NCBI GenBank assembly: GCA_944380185.1
Contig: CALWGV010000040.1
Location: 1 to 49,789, forward strand
From: an uncultured Lachnospiraceae bacterium
GTDB taxonomy: Bacteria > Bacillota > Clostridia > Lachnospirales > Lachnospiraceae
Length of the DNA stretch: 49,789 nucleotides
Reading direction: 5' to 3'
In this document: in pieces, positions 6,971 to 14,666 of the stretch
Position numbering within the stretch: the first letter of the stretch is position 1
Layout of the letters: each line of letters begins with the position of its first letter
Made by a program: the position numbers and the translations under genes
Notes under the pieces: model-generated
Seen by the model: the letters and a program-made list of their open reading frames with translations, nothing else
What the model was told of the DNA's origin: nothing
The model's database searches: none

Positions 6971-8182
6971 CTACAAATTTCTTCTCTCAATAATTACCGC
7001 TATTCCCATTCCACCCGCAATACATAACGTCACCAGCCCATATCGCCCCTCCTTTCTCCTCATTTCATGTATCAGCTTAGTCATCAGAACAGCACCGGTC
7101 GCTCCGATCGGATGTCCCATGGCGATCGCCCCTCCATTTGGATTAATCCGGGGATCGCGATAATCCAGTTTGAATTCCCGGTAAAAGGCCAATGCCTGTG
7201 CTGCAAACGCTTCGTTTAGTTCCATCACATCAATCTGATCCAGGGTAAGCTGTGCCCTTTCTAATGCTTTCTTGGTCGCCGGGACAGGGCCGAGTCCCAT
7301 AAAACGGGGATCCACTCCCACACTTGCAAAGGAAACGATACGAAATGCCTCCTTGTACCCCTTCTCCTTTGCCAGGCTTTCCGCCATAATCAGCAATGCC
7401 GCCGCCCCATCATTTCTTCCGCTGGAATTTCCTGCTGTTACTGTTCCTCCTTTTTTAAAGGCAGGAGTCAGTTTTCCCAGTGCCTCCATGCTGGTTTCTC
7501 TCAAATGCTCATCCTGTTCAAATATAATGGTCTGTTTTTTTTGCTTTATTTCATAAGGTACGATTTCCTCATGGAATTTCCCTTCCTTCACTGCTCTGGC
7601 GGCGCGCTGCTGGGACTGCAGTGCATACAAATCCTGTTCCTGTCTTGTTATCTCATACCTTTCGGCAATATTCTCGGCAGTCGCTCCCATGCGGAGATCC
7701 CCGTACATTTCTACCGGCTGCGAGCCCGGCTGGCTCTCCGTATTGGGATCTTTCAACACCAAATTGCCAGCTTTTGTTCCGCTCCTAATGCCATTCACAT
7801 AATAAGGTGCCGTACTCATCGACTCCACGCCTCCGGCAATAATAGCTTTGGCATTTCCCGTCTGGATCTGCATTGCCGCACTGTTTACTGCCTGTACGCC
7901 AGAGCCGCATTGGCGGTGCACAGTATATCCCGGAACTTCCTGCGGAATTCCTGCCCGCAAAGCAGCTACTCTCGCCACGTTAGAGCAGTCTGCTGTCTGC
8001 TTGGCCTGACCAAAAATGACTTCATCCACTTCCCCGGCTGCCAGCCTTGATCTGCCGATCAATTCACGGATAACCGCAGCGGCAAGATAATCAGGCGTCT
8101 GATCCTTCAAGGTGCCAAGCAGTTTTCCCACCGCTGTTCTGACTCCATCCACGATCACAGCCTCTTCCCACTGTCTTCCCAT
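6971..8182 (-). CDS. Acetyl-CoA C-acetyltransferase (thiolase)
   Basis: A thiolase of 403 residues that would split acetoacetyl-CoA plus CoA into two acetyl-CoA. The nucleophile Cys lies in HRQCGSGVQAV (about residue 90), the catalytic His in NPNGGAIAMGHPIGATGA and the second Cys in CIAGGMG. The last is usually CIGGGMG, so one Gly is Ala here. The start is placed at the ATG at 8182 because GAGGAGG lies six bases before it and the preceding gene ends one base upstream. It completes the route from the acetoacetate released by BKACE and activated by the CoA-transferase. Confidence 0.92.
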   Translation of the reverse strand: MGRQWEEAVIVDGVRTAVGKLLGTLKDQTPDYLAAAVIRELIGRSRLAAGEVDEVIFGQAKQTADCSNVARVAALRAGIPQEVPGYTVHRQCGSGVQAVNSAAMQIQTGNAKAIIAGGVESMSTAPYYVNGIRSGTKAGNLVLKDPNTESQPGSQPVEMYGDLRMGATAENIAERYEITRQEQDLYALQSQQRAARAVKEGKFHEEIVPYEIKQKKQTIIFEQDEHLRETSMEALGKLTPAFKKGGTVTAGNSSGRNDGAAALLIMAESLAKEKGYKEAFRIVSFASVGVDPRFMGLGPVPATKKALERAQLTLDQIDVMELNEAFAAQALAFYREFKLDYRDPRINPNGGAIAMGHPIGATGAVLMTKLIHEMRRKEGRYGLVTLCIAGGMGIAVIIERRNL

Positions 8183-8183
8183 G

Positions 8184-8837
8184 TTACGCCTCCTCTCTAT
8201 TTTCCTTGCCAATGCAGTTCACGAAGGTGGCTTCCGTTTTTCTTTCTACCTCTTCAATTGTTGCTCCGGGCATCAATTCGACCAGACGCATTTCTCCTTC
8301 TTCAAATTTAAACACGGCCAGATTAGTGATCAGCATATCCACTTTGCGCGTAGATGTAATGGGATATGAACATTTCTTTACCAATTTTATCCCACCGGTC
8401 TTCGTCGTGTGCATCATGGTACAAATGACCTTCTTTGCCCCCTCGAGCAAATCCATCGCTCCGCCTACCCCAATAATATCCTTTCCCGGAACGGCCCAAT
8501 TGGCAATTTGCCCATGTTCGTCGATCTGCAGGATACCCAGAACGGCAACATCCACATGTCCTCCCCGAATCATGGCAAAGGATTCGGCGCTGTCAAAATA
8601 GGAGGCGCCAATCTCTTCTGTGACAAAGGCCTTTCCTGAATTGGTTATATTCGGGTCGACATTGCTCTCATCATAAGGGCCAACTCCCAGCATTCCATTT
8701 TCTGTGTGGAGATATACTTCCGTGTCATTCAGATAATCCGGAATTAACGTCGGTATACCGATCCCGAGATTCACAATCAAAGGGCCCTTCAGCTCCTGAG
8801 CCGCCCGCTTAGCAATCATTCCTTTCACATCAGCCAT
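8184..8837 (-). CDS. CoA-transferase subunit B (acetoacetate type, AtoA/ScoB-like)
   Basis: The beta subunit of a family I CoA-transferase, 217 residues. The catalytic Glu is in HTENGMLGVGP (about residues 41-51), and GLGIP-type residues appear as NLGIGIPTL. It overlaps the alpha subunit gene by eight bases, showing translational coupling. Together they would move CoA from an acyl-CoA (probably the BKACE product or butyryl-CoA) to acetoacetate. Length and motifs are complete. The family's exact CoA donor cannot be assigned from sequence. Confidence 0.9.
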   Translation of the reverse strand: MADVKGMIAKRAAQELKGPLIVNLGIGIPTLIPDYLNDTEVYLHTENGMLGVGPYDESNVDPNITNSGKAFVTEEIGASYFDSAESFAMIRGGHVDVAVLGILQIDEHGQIANWAVPGKDIIGVGGAMDLLEGAKKVICTMMHTTKTGGIKLVKKCSYPITSTRKVDMLITNLAVFKFEEGEMRLVELMPGATIEEVERKTEATFVNCIGKENREEA

Positions 8838-9522
8838 GAATATGTTCCACCCCTTCCTTTGTCAAAATAATCTCCGCCTTTACGATTGCATCTACATACA
8901 GATGCGGAGTTACGATTTCGTCCGGTTTCAGCTCTCCCGGCTCAACAATCTCATCCACCTCCGCCACCACATAATCCGCCGCCTGCGCCATCACCGGGTT
9001 GAAATTGCGGGCTGTTTTATAATATATAAGGTTTCCTAATGTATCGGCCTTATACGCGCGAATCAGCGCCACATTTCCTCTTAGCTGCCGCTCCAACACA
9101 TATTCTTTTCCATCAATCTGGCGTACCTCTTTCCCTCTCCCCAGATCTGTGCCGCAGGATGTAGCCGTATAAAAAGCCGGAATGCCGGCTCCCCCTGCCC
9201 GCAGACGTTCTGCAAGCGTTCCCTGCGGCACCAGTTCCAGCTCCAGTTTTCCTTCTGCATAAGCCGCCCCCACATCCCTGTTGCTGGTAAAATAAGAGCC
9301 TATCGCCTTTTTTATTTTTCCCTGCAGCAATAATTTTCCCAGCCCTTTTCCACTCTCGCCTATGTTATTGCTGACGATCGTCAGCTCTTCAATGTCTGCC
9401 TTTGTCAGTTCCTCGATAAGTGTCAGCGGACTGCCTACCAGCCCAAAACCGCCGACTAATATAACTTCTCCCGTCTTCACACGTGCAAGCGCTTCTTTCG
9501 CGCTTTGCTTTACTTTGTTCAT
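8830..9522 (-). CDS. CoA-transferase subunit A (acetoacetate type, AtoD/ScoA-like)
   Basis: The alpha subunit, 230 residues, with the oxyanion loop VGGFGLVGSPLTLIEEL near the N-terminus and the usual GGAGIPAFYT motif. I placed the start at the ATG at 9522, five bases after AGGAGG; a longer frame to 9540 has no SD. It is the first gene of the catabolic operon, about 170 bases downstream of the proposed transcription start, behind a leader containing an intrinsic terminator. Confidence 0.9.
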   Translation of the reverse strand: MNKVKQSAKEALARVKTGEVILVGGFGLVGSPLTLIEELTKADIEELTIVSNNIGESGKGLGKLLLQGKIKKAIGSYFTSNRDVGAAYAEGKLELELVPQGTLAERLRAGGAGIPAFYTATSCGTDLGRGKEVRQIDGKEYVLERQLRGNVALIRAYKADTLGNLIYYKTARNFNPVMAQAADYVVAEVDEIVEPGELKPDEIVTPHLYVDAIVKAEIILTKEGVEHIHG

Positions 9523-9573
9523 CTTCTCCTCCTTTGCCATTCACGATTCAGCTTCTACGTTTTTTGCATACGC

Positions 9574-9630
9574 AAAAAAGGCATAGAAATAAGCACCAGT
9601 TAAATACCAGAGCTCTTATTTCTATGCCTT
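9574..9630 (-). terminator. Intrinsic terminator inside the catabolic operon leader
   Basis: Perfect 16-bp arms (9578-9593 and 9615-9630) separated by a 21-base loop. On the minus strand the hairpin is followed by TTTTTT. It lies between the proposed promoter and the first gene, so it acts as an attenuator unless overridden. The T run is itself one arm of a second inverted repeat (TTTTTTGC at 9560-9567 and GCAAAAAA at 9572-9579). Confidence 0.75.
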
Positions 9631-9649
9631 CTCGTCTCTAACTTTATGT

Positions 9650-9661
9650 ATTTGTACAAAT
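9650..9661. promoter_or_regulatory. 12-bp palindrome ATTTGTACAAAT in the leader
   Basis: A perfect palindrome about 35-45 bases downstream of the proposed start of the catabolic operon, placed where a repressor or leader-binding protein could act. No regulator gene is adjacent, so the binding protein is unknown. Confidence 0.35.
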
Positions 9662-9702
9662 CAGTCAAAAACCGGAATAGAACTGCACTTTTATTTATCT
9701 AT

Positions 9703-9731
9703 AATCTAGCATATCTTTCGCCGCATGTCAA
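9703..9731 (-). promoter_or_regulatory. Proposed promoter of the catabolic operon
   Basis: On the minus strand, TTGACA (9731-9726), 17 bases, TAGATT (9708-9703). A second TTGACA lies at 9745-9740 and the palindrome ATAACGTTAT sits between the two. The -10 is weak, consistent with an activated promoter. Confidence 0.5.
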
Positions 9732-9794
9732 TAACGTTATGTCAAAATTGGTGTATTTTTCGCTAATTCTATTCCATTTTTTGTCTAATTAAGA

Positions 9795-9814
9795 TTTTTG
9801 ACCCCTTTTTGACC
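9795..9814 (-). repeat. Tandem GGTCAAAAA repeats upstream of the catabolic promoter
   Basis: Two identical nine-base units (minus strand GGTCAAAAA) start 11 bases apart, about one helical turn, near position -105 relative to the proposed start. This spacing suits an activator dimer. The rest of 9732-9842 shows nothing else recognisable. Confidence 0.35.
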
Positions 9815-9842
9815 TGCACATCTGTGAGCAGAATATCTTTCT

Positions 9843-11705
9843 TCAGCTCTTCCACCGCAGCAAAAAGGCGGAATTGACAATAACCAGCACCGAGCCGGCA
9901 TTGTGCACCAGCGCACCCGACACCGGATTCAGTACATTCGCAATCGCCAGAATAATGGCAATGACATTCAGCGTCATGGAAAAGGTGAGATTGCAGCGGA
10001 TAGTCGTCATCATTCGTCTGGACAATCTCAATAGATGAGGCAGACGACGAATCTCATCGTTGACCAGAACAATGTCTGCTGCATCCACAGCAATATCGCT
10101 CCCGACACCGCCCATGGCAATTCCCACATATGCCTTCTTGAGGGCAGGTGCATCGTTGATACCGTCTCCCATCATGCAGACTTTTTGGCCTTTTTCCTGA
10201 ACCTCGTCGATAAAATGCAGCTTATCCTCCGGCAGACATCCAGCCCGATATTGATCGATCCTCAGTTCTCCGGCGATGTATCGGGCGGCATTTTCATAAT
10301 CACCGGTCAAAAGGACCGGCGTAACGCCCATGGCCTTGATCTCACTTACAGTCCTGGCAGCCGTTTCTCTCACCGTGTCCTCCAGTGCGATAAAACCGGC
10401 CAATCTGTCATCCAGCGCTATCCAGATCACCGTACATCCCTCATCCAGCAGGCTGTCTGCCTCCCGAAGCTGACTTTCTTTCGTCTCGATTCCATTGTCC
10501 CAAAGCAGCTCTACATTTCCCGCCAGAACTCTGCTTCCTTCCACTACAGCCCCTATGCCGCGCCCCGGAATCATCCGAAATTCGCTCTGACCACCCGCCT
10601 GTCCCAGTGCTTCCTCATAGCAGCGCACTATCGCTTTTCCCAGCGGATGTTCTGATCTTTTTTCTGCACAGGCCGCATACCAGTACAGCTTATCTTCGGC
10701 CACTCCCTGTATAAAGCTGCGCACCGTTTTAACACCCGGCCTTCCATAAGTCAATGTCCCGGTCTTGTCAAAAGTGATATGACTGACAGCAGCCAAACGC
10801 TCCAGGGCATCACCTTCGCGGACCAAAAAGCCGTATCGGGTCGCGTTCCCAATGGCAGCCATAATAGCCGTAGGCGTGGCCAACACCAAAGCGCAGGGAC
10901 AGAATACCACAAGAATCGTCACCGCCCGTATGTAATCCCCCGTGACCAATCCGGTAATTACCGCCGCCGCCAATGCAATCACGACAACCCAGGTGGCAAA
11001 GCGATCGGCAAAGCTGACAATTCTCGCCTTGCCGGCGTCAGCCGACTGTACCAGACGCACCATCCTCTGCAGCGAACTATCTTCCCCCACCCTGTCGGCC
11101 ACCATGTCAAAGGAACCAAAGCGGTTTACTGTTCCGCTCATCACCTCGTCTCCCTCCGCCTTATCCACCGGCAAGGATTCTCCTGTCATCACAGACTGGT
11201 CCACCGATGTATTTCCTGCGCAGATATGTCCGTCCACAGGAATCGTCTCCCCCGGCAGCACCCGCAGCATATCTCCCAGTGCGACCGACTCCGCCGGTAT
11301 GATCTCTTCCTTTCCTGCCGATATACGACGGGCATTTCTCGGTGTCAAATGCACCAGCTTTTCAATTCCTGCTCTGGCTTTCTGCACAGTCAGCTCCTCG
11401 AGAAGTCCTCCCAGCTGCATGATAAAAGCCACTTCTCCCGCTGCAAAATCCTCCCCGATAATCACAGACGCCACAAGGGCAATGGATACCAGTACATCTG
11501 CCTTGATATCAAAGGCAGTCACCAGTCCAATCACCGCCTCCAAAATAATAGGCACTCCGCACAGCACTATGGCAACCCAGGCCAGATCAAAGGGCAGCGG
11601 CGAAAAATGAAAAATGCTTCCCAGCAGGGCAGCGGCCGACACGGCCAGGAAGGCCACATCGCGCTTAGTTCCTCCCCATTCCAACAGCTGCTCCAGCTTT
11701 TTCAT
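9843..11705 (-). CDS. Heavy-metal translocating P1B-type ATPase
   Basis: A 620-residue P-type ATPase that would export a metal ion across the cytoplasmic membrane. The membrane metal site CPC is in VVFCPCALVLATPT, the phosphorylation site is DKTGTLTYG and the hinge is MMGDGINDAPAL. No N-terminal HMA domain is present. The late transmembrane helices read NLTFSMTLN and VHNAGSVLVIVNS: the Lys and Asp of ZntA-type zinc pumps are Asn and His/Asn here, and the Cu-type YN...MxxSS pattern is also absent. Metal identity is therefore open. The ATG at 11705 follows GGAGAG; a longer frame to 11723 is possible. Its promoter carries two CsoR-like operators, and a CsoR gene lies about 1 kb upstream. Confidence 0.9.
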   Translation of the reverse strand: MKKLEQLLEWGGTKRDVAFLAVSAAALLGSIFHFSPLPFDLAWVAIVLCGVPIILEAVIGLVTAFDIKADVLVSIALVASVIIGEDFAAGEVAFIMQLGGLLEELTVQKARAGIEKLVHLTPRNARRISAGKEEIIPAESVALGDMLRVLPGETIPVDGHICAGNTSVDQSVMTGESLPVDKAEGDEVMSGTVNRFGSFDMVADRVGEDSSLQRMVRLVQSADAGKARIVSFADRFATWVVVIALAAAVITGLVTGDYIRAVTILVVFCPCALVLATPTAIMAAIGNATRYGFLVREGDALERLAAVSHITFDKTGTLTYGRPGVKTVRSFIQGVAEDKLYWYAACAEKRSEHPLGKAIVRCYEEALGQAGGQSEFRMIPGRGIGAVVEGSRVLAGNVELLWDNGIETKESQLREADSLLDEGCTVIWIALDDRLAGFIALEDTVRETAARTVSEIKAMGVTPVLLTGDYENAARYIAGELRIDQYRAGCLPEDKLHFIDEVQEKGQKVCMMGDGINDAPALKKAYVGIAMGGVGSDIAVDAADIVLVNDEIRRLPHLLRLSRRMMTTIRCNLTFSMTLNVIAIILAIANVLNPVSGALVHNAGSVLVIVNSAFLLRWKS

Positions 11706-11767
11706 CCTTTTCTCTCCTCTCATTTTTGCCTCATATCTTCATGCATTAGAACAAAATAAAGGCTTTT

Positions 11768-11785
11768 TATACCCATACGGGTATA
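11768..11785. promoter_or_regulatory. CsoR-type operator 1 (TATACCCATACGGGTATA)
   Basis: A near-perfect 18-bp palindrome of the ACCC...GGGT type bound by CsoR/RcnR-family repressors. It lies at or just past the transcription start of the ATPase gene, 25 bp centre-to-centre from operator 2. Confidence 0.8.
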
Positions 11786-11790
11786 GCTTT

Positions 11791-11820
11791 ATTATACCCA
11801 TATGGGTATAAGTCTGTCAA
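11791..11820 (-). promoter_or_regulatory. Promoter of the metal ATPase
   Basis: On the minus strand, consensus TTGACA (11820-11815), 18-base spacer and consensus TATAAT (11796-11791). The spacer and -10 are covered by CsoR-type operator 2, so repressor binding would block RNA polymerase. Confidence 0.85.
11793..11810. promoter_or_regulatory. CsoR-type operator 2 (TATACCCATATGGGTATA)
   Basis: A perfect 18-bp palindrome overlapping the -10 and spacer of the ATPase promoter. It differs from operator 1 by one base. Confidence 0.85.
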
Positions 11821-11936
11821 GGATGTATTTCCTCCCTGGGCTTTGAACCTAGGGGCAGCGAATGGTATGTATATCCTATAAAGCCAATATCAGAATAATC
11901 CAGGACTTCCTTCTTAAAGCAAAAATGAAATAAATA

Positions 11937-11990
11937 AAAACGCACCTTATGTTTTCAGAAGGCTCTTGTCTCCTTCACAAGGTGCGTTTT
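11937..11990. terminator. Terminator after the coiled-coil gene
   Basis: Perfect 12-bp arms AAAACGCACCTT/AAGGTGCGTTTT enclose a second small hairpin (GAAGG/CCTTC). On the minus strand a TTTTTATTTATTT run follows. A smaller repeat CAAAAGG/CCTTTTG lies at 12027-12048. Confidence 0.75.
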
Positions 11991-12070
11991 ATTTTATGAT
12001 TTTCTAAATTATGATGTTGGGATCAAAAGGTATTTTGACCTTTTGCCCCTGATATCATTATATGCCAAAC

Positions 12071-12490
12071 CTATGCAGGTTCCCCATTTCTCTCCTTAAG
12101 CTTTCTCACGTCATCTGCAAGCAGGTTCAAACGGATTCGCATAATCTCCTTCTCATTTTCCACCCGCAGCGCTTCATCCAGCTTTCGCGTTAAATCCAGA
12201 TGACCTTCCGCAATTATGGTGATGTTCCGGTTAGTAACTTCATCAAGTGTGATCTGAACATCGCTCAGCCGCTTATTAAGCCCTTTTACTGAATCCTCTG
12301 TACCGTCAAGACGCTTTCCCATTCTGTCCAGACGTTCATCCACCACAGTCAAATGTTTCTCCACGCCATCCAAGCGCTGATCTACAGCACTCAGACGTTT
12401 TTCCACGCCTGCCATTCTGTCCCCCAGAATCAGCACATTGGCGTTTACCTTTCCAATTTCGTCTAAAATGAGCTGAACATGATCAACCAT
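12071..12490 (-). CDS. Coiled-coil protein of unknown function
   Basis: A 139-residue, highly charged protein. The middle (about residues 22-85) is a heptad-like run with repeated units such as VEKRLSAVDQRLDGVE, predicting a long coiled coil; there is no signal peptide or membrane segment. I start it at the ATG at 12490 because AGGAGG lies eight to nine bases upstream; the longer frame to 12550 lacks an SD. It resembles short coiled-coil proteins common in Firmicutes, but no specific family or function can be assigned. It lies between csoR and the metal ATPase, with its own terminator; no functional link to metal is evident. Confidence 0.65.
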   Translation of the reverse strand: MVDHVQLILDEIGKVNANVLILGDRMAGVEKRLSAVDQRLDGVEKHLTVVDERLDRMGKRLDGTEDSVKGLNKRLSDVQITLDEVTNRNITIIAEGHLDLTRKLDEALRVENEKEIMRIRLNLLADDVRKLKERNGEPA

Positions 12491-12705
12491 GGCCTGCCCT
12501 CCTCCTTTTGGGGTGCTTCTACAACTTTGCTCCTTTTGTTTCTTTCCCACTTCAAAAGAAAGTTCTCTGGGTCATATCCACGCCGGCGATGATCCGCATC
12601 CGATATCGTACCAATATGGTAACACATAAAAGACATTTTGTCCAGCAAATCTCTGCATATTACGCTCTTTTTTTACGCTTAAATGTTTTTGATTATAACC
12701 GCCGG

Positions 12706-12747
12706 CGGCCGATAAGCCCCCATAAACTTAAAGAGACTTACCGGCCG
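12706..12747 (-). terminator. Hairpin after csoR
   Basis: Arms CGGCCGATAAG and CTTACCGGCCG (one mismatch/bulge) immediately follow the csoR stop on the minus strand. There is no T run, so termination is uncertain; it may only stabilise the mRNA end. Confidence 0.4.
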
Positions 12748-12753
12748 TTAGCG

Positions 12754-13029
12754 TCATACCATATTGGCAAACCGCTCCACTGCCTTCGTGAAGCTGGCAA
12801 TCGTTTGTTCCGCATCGCCATGCTCGATCCCATCCCGCACGCAGTGATTGATATGTCCTTCCAGGACTACGCGCCCCACCGAATGCAGAGCCGATTTAGC
12901 CGCATTGATCTGCGCCAAAATATCCTCACAGGGCACATCCTCATCCACCATTCGATCGATGGCCTGCACCTGACCAATGATTTTCTTTAATCTGCGGTGA
13001 AGATTATCCGCATCCATACACTGTCTCAA
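12754..13029 (-). CDS. csoR: CsoR/FrmR-family metal-sensing repressor
   Basis: An all-helical DUF156 repressor of about 91 residues. The core LHRRLKKIIGQVQAIDRMV is followed by Cys34, then His59 and Cys63 in the EGHINHC segment (numbered from TTG 13029). This C-H-C triad is the Cu(I)-binding pattern of CsoR, unlike the Ni/Co RcnR or formaldehyde FrmR sets. The TTG start is chosen because AGGAGG lies eight bases before it; the GTG at 13038 overlaps the SD. Two matching operators sit on the metal ATPase promoter at 11768-11810, so that gene is the evident target. No operator is seen on its own promoter. Confidence 0.88.
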   Translation of the reverse strand: MRQCMDADNLHRRLKKIIGQVQAIDRMVDEDVPCEDILAQINAAKSALHSVGRVVLEGHINHCVRDGIEHGDAEQTIASFTKAVERFANMV

Positions 13030-13102
13030 TGCCCGCACCTCCTGTCATTCGCAGCCTCTTGCATTTTCTCCGCTGCAGCTGTCCTTACTCGTCTTCCCTC
13101 CC

Positions 13103-13131
13103 ATTATCAGTCAGACTGCATTTTTTGTCAA
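13103..13131 (-). promoter_or_regulatory. Promoter of csoR
   Basis: On the minus strand, TTGACA (13131-13126), 17 bases, GATAAT (13108-13103). No CsoR-type palindrome overlaps it, suggesting constitutive repressor supply. Confidence 0.65.
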
Positions 13132-13142
13132 GACAAGAGGAA

Positions 13143-13194
13143 ACCGGCTGCAGCACAGCCGGCTGCAGACAACAGGATGTCACAGCCGGCTGAT
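13143..13194. repeat. GC-rich palindromic repeats after the phosphohexomutase
   Basis: Two copies of the palindrome CAGCCGGCTG plus a third partial copy (ACCGGCTGCAG) cluster here, able to form alternative hairpins. They lie beyond the end of the sugar-phosphate operon (gene stop at 13233), preceded by three TTARTTCAG-type direct repeats at 13205-13238. There is no T run; a terminator or mRNA-end function is possible. Confidence 0.4.
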
Positions 13195-13232
13195 TAATTT
13201 GACTGGTTAATTCAGTTAGTTCAGCAGTTAAT

Positions 13233-14654
13233 TCAGCCATCTATACCGAAATGGCGCATCCAGCGGGCACACATGCTGACGGCCTCCTCCCGCAGCGGCA
13301 TCTCGCAGAAGATGCGAAGCAGGGGCTCTGTCCCGGAAAACCGGGCGATAATCCAGCCGCCATTCTTGAAATACACCTTACAGCCATCCAGGTAGGACAC
13401 GTGATCCACCTCATAGGGTGCCATGTCCGGCAGCTCCTTCTCCTCAAAAAGGCGGTGCATCAGTTTCTCTTTTACCTGCTTGGTGAAATGGCAGGAATAC
13501 TCTTCCATATAACTCTGTCCGCACTCCGCCGTCACCACATTCATCAGCTCAGACAGACGTTTTCCCGTCACCGCCAGCATTTCGATCAGCAGTGCGGCCG
13601 CATATACTCCATCTTTACCATTAATATGACCGGCCACCGTCAGACCGCCGGAGGATTCTCCTCCCAGGATTGCTCCTGTCTCCTGCATTTTGGCCGAGAT
13701 ATACTTAAATCCTACTGGCACCTCATAGCAGGTCTCTCCAAAAGCTGCAGCCAGACGATCCAGCCGATGAGTGGTGGCGATATTGCGCACCACAGGCCCC
13801 TTCCATTTTCGGTATTTCAGCAGATAATAGTACAGAAGCACCAGGATATCATTGGGGTGCAGATACCGGCCGGTATCATCGATGACCCCCAGGCGGTCCG
13901 CATCGCCGTCGGTGGCAATGCCCAGATCCAGATGACGGTCCAGCACGGAAGTCTTGAGCATTCCCAATGTGTCCTCCGACGGAGCAGGCATCCTGCCTCC
14001 GAAAAGTGTGTCATGCTCCCGATGAATCACCGTAAGATCGCAGCGTCCGGAGATCAGGATTGTGCCCAGGGCCGTCTCGCTGACACCGTACATGGGGTCC
14101 AGAGCGATCCGCAGATGGGCATTCTTGATAGCCTCCATGTCGACTTTTTCCATAATATCATCTATATATTCGTTCATCGGATAGAACTCATGGACCAGTC
14201 CCAGCTCTACCGCCTGAGGGTATTCTATTTTGTGAATATCCCCAGGCTTTACTGCAGCGATATACCTTTCGATATCCGCCGTCTGCGTCTCATCAGCGTC
14301 CCGACCTCCGGCGGTAAAAACCTTGATGCCATTATACAGGGCCGGATTGTGGCTGGCCGTAACCATCATCCCATAGGGATAATCGTGTTTCATCACGTAA
14401 AACATAATCAACGGCGTAGGTACCGAACGGTTGACAAAGTGGCAGACAATCCCCTCCGCCGTCAAAACCTCGCAGGCCCACATCACCGTTTCCTTGGACA
14501 GGAAACGCCGATCATAGCCGATGACAATCCCCTGGTCATCCACGCCCTCCGCCTTCATCTTCTCCGCCATGGCTTTGGCCAGTATACAGATATTTTCTCT
14601 GGTAAAATCATCTCCGATGATGGCTCTCCAGCCCCCGGTTCCGAATTTAATCAT
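13233..14654 (-). CDS. Alpha-D-phosphohexomutase (phosphoglucomutase/phosphomannomutase)
   Basis: A 473-residue mutase that would interconvert hexose 1- and 6-phosphates. All four family sites are visible: GTGGWRA at the N-terminus, the phosphoserine loop TASHNPALYNG, the Mg loop DGDADRLG and the phosphate-binding RFSGTEPLLRI, plus the sugar loop GGESSGG. It is the last gene of the transport operon, 12 bases after the HAD phosphatase. The position suggests it processes an imported sugar phosphate, for example glucose 1-phosphate to glucose 6-phosphate; glucose versus mannose preference cannot be read. Confidence 0.9.
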   Translation of the reverse strand: MIKFGTGGWRAIIGDDFTRENICILAKAMAEKMKAEGVDDQGIVIGYDRRFLSKETVMWACEVLTAEGIVCHFVNRSVPTPLIMFYVMKHDYPYGMMVTASHNPALYNGIKVFTAGGRDADETQTADIERYIAAVKPGDIHKIEYPQAVELGLVHEFYPMNEYIDDIMEKVDMEAIKNAHLRIALDPMYGVSETALGTILISGRCDLTVIHREHDTLFGGRMPAPSEDTLGMLKTSVLDRHLDLGIATDGDADRLGVIDDTGRYLHPNDILVLLYYYLLKYRKWKGPVVRNIATTHRLDRLAAAFGETCYEVPVGFKYISAKMQETGAILGGESSGGLTVAGHINGKDGVYAAALLIEMLAVTGKRLSELMNVVTAECGQSYMEEYSCHFTKQVKEKLMHRLFEEKELPDMAPYEVDHVSYLDGCKVYFKNGGWIIARFSGTEPLLRIFCEMPLREEAVSMCARWMRHFGIDG

Positions 14655-14666
14655 ATTCCCTCCCCA

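Noticed and set aside
4226-9522. Classical lysine fermentation cluster
   Set aside because: The BKACE and CoA-transferase genes fit, but lysine 2,3- and 5,6-aminomutases and the dehydrogenase are missing from the cluster.
13143-13238. Attachment site or insertion scar from the short repeats
   Set aside because: The repeats are short, GC-rich palindromes and nine-base motifs with no integrase, transposase or target duplication nearby.
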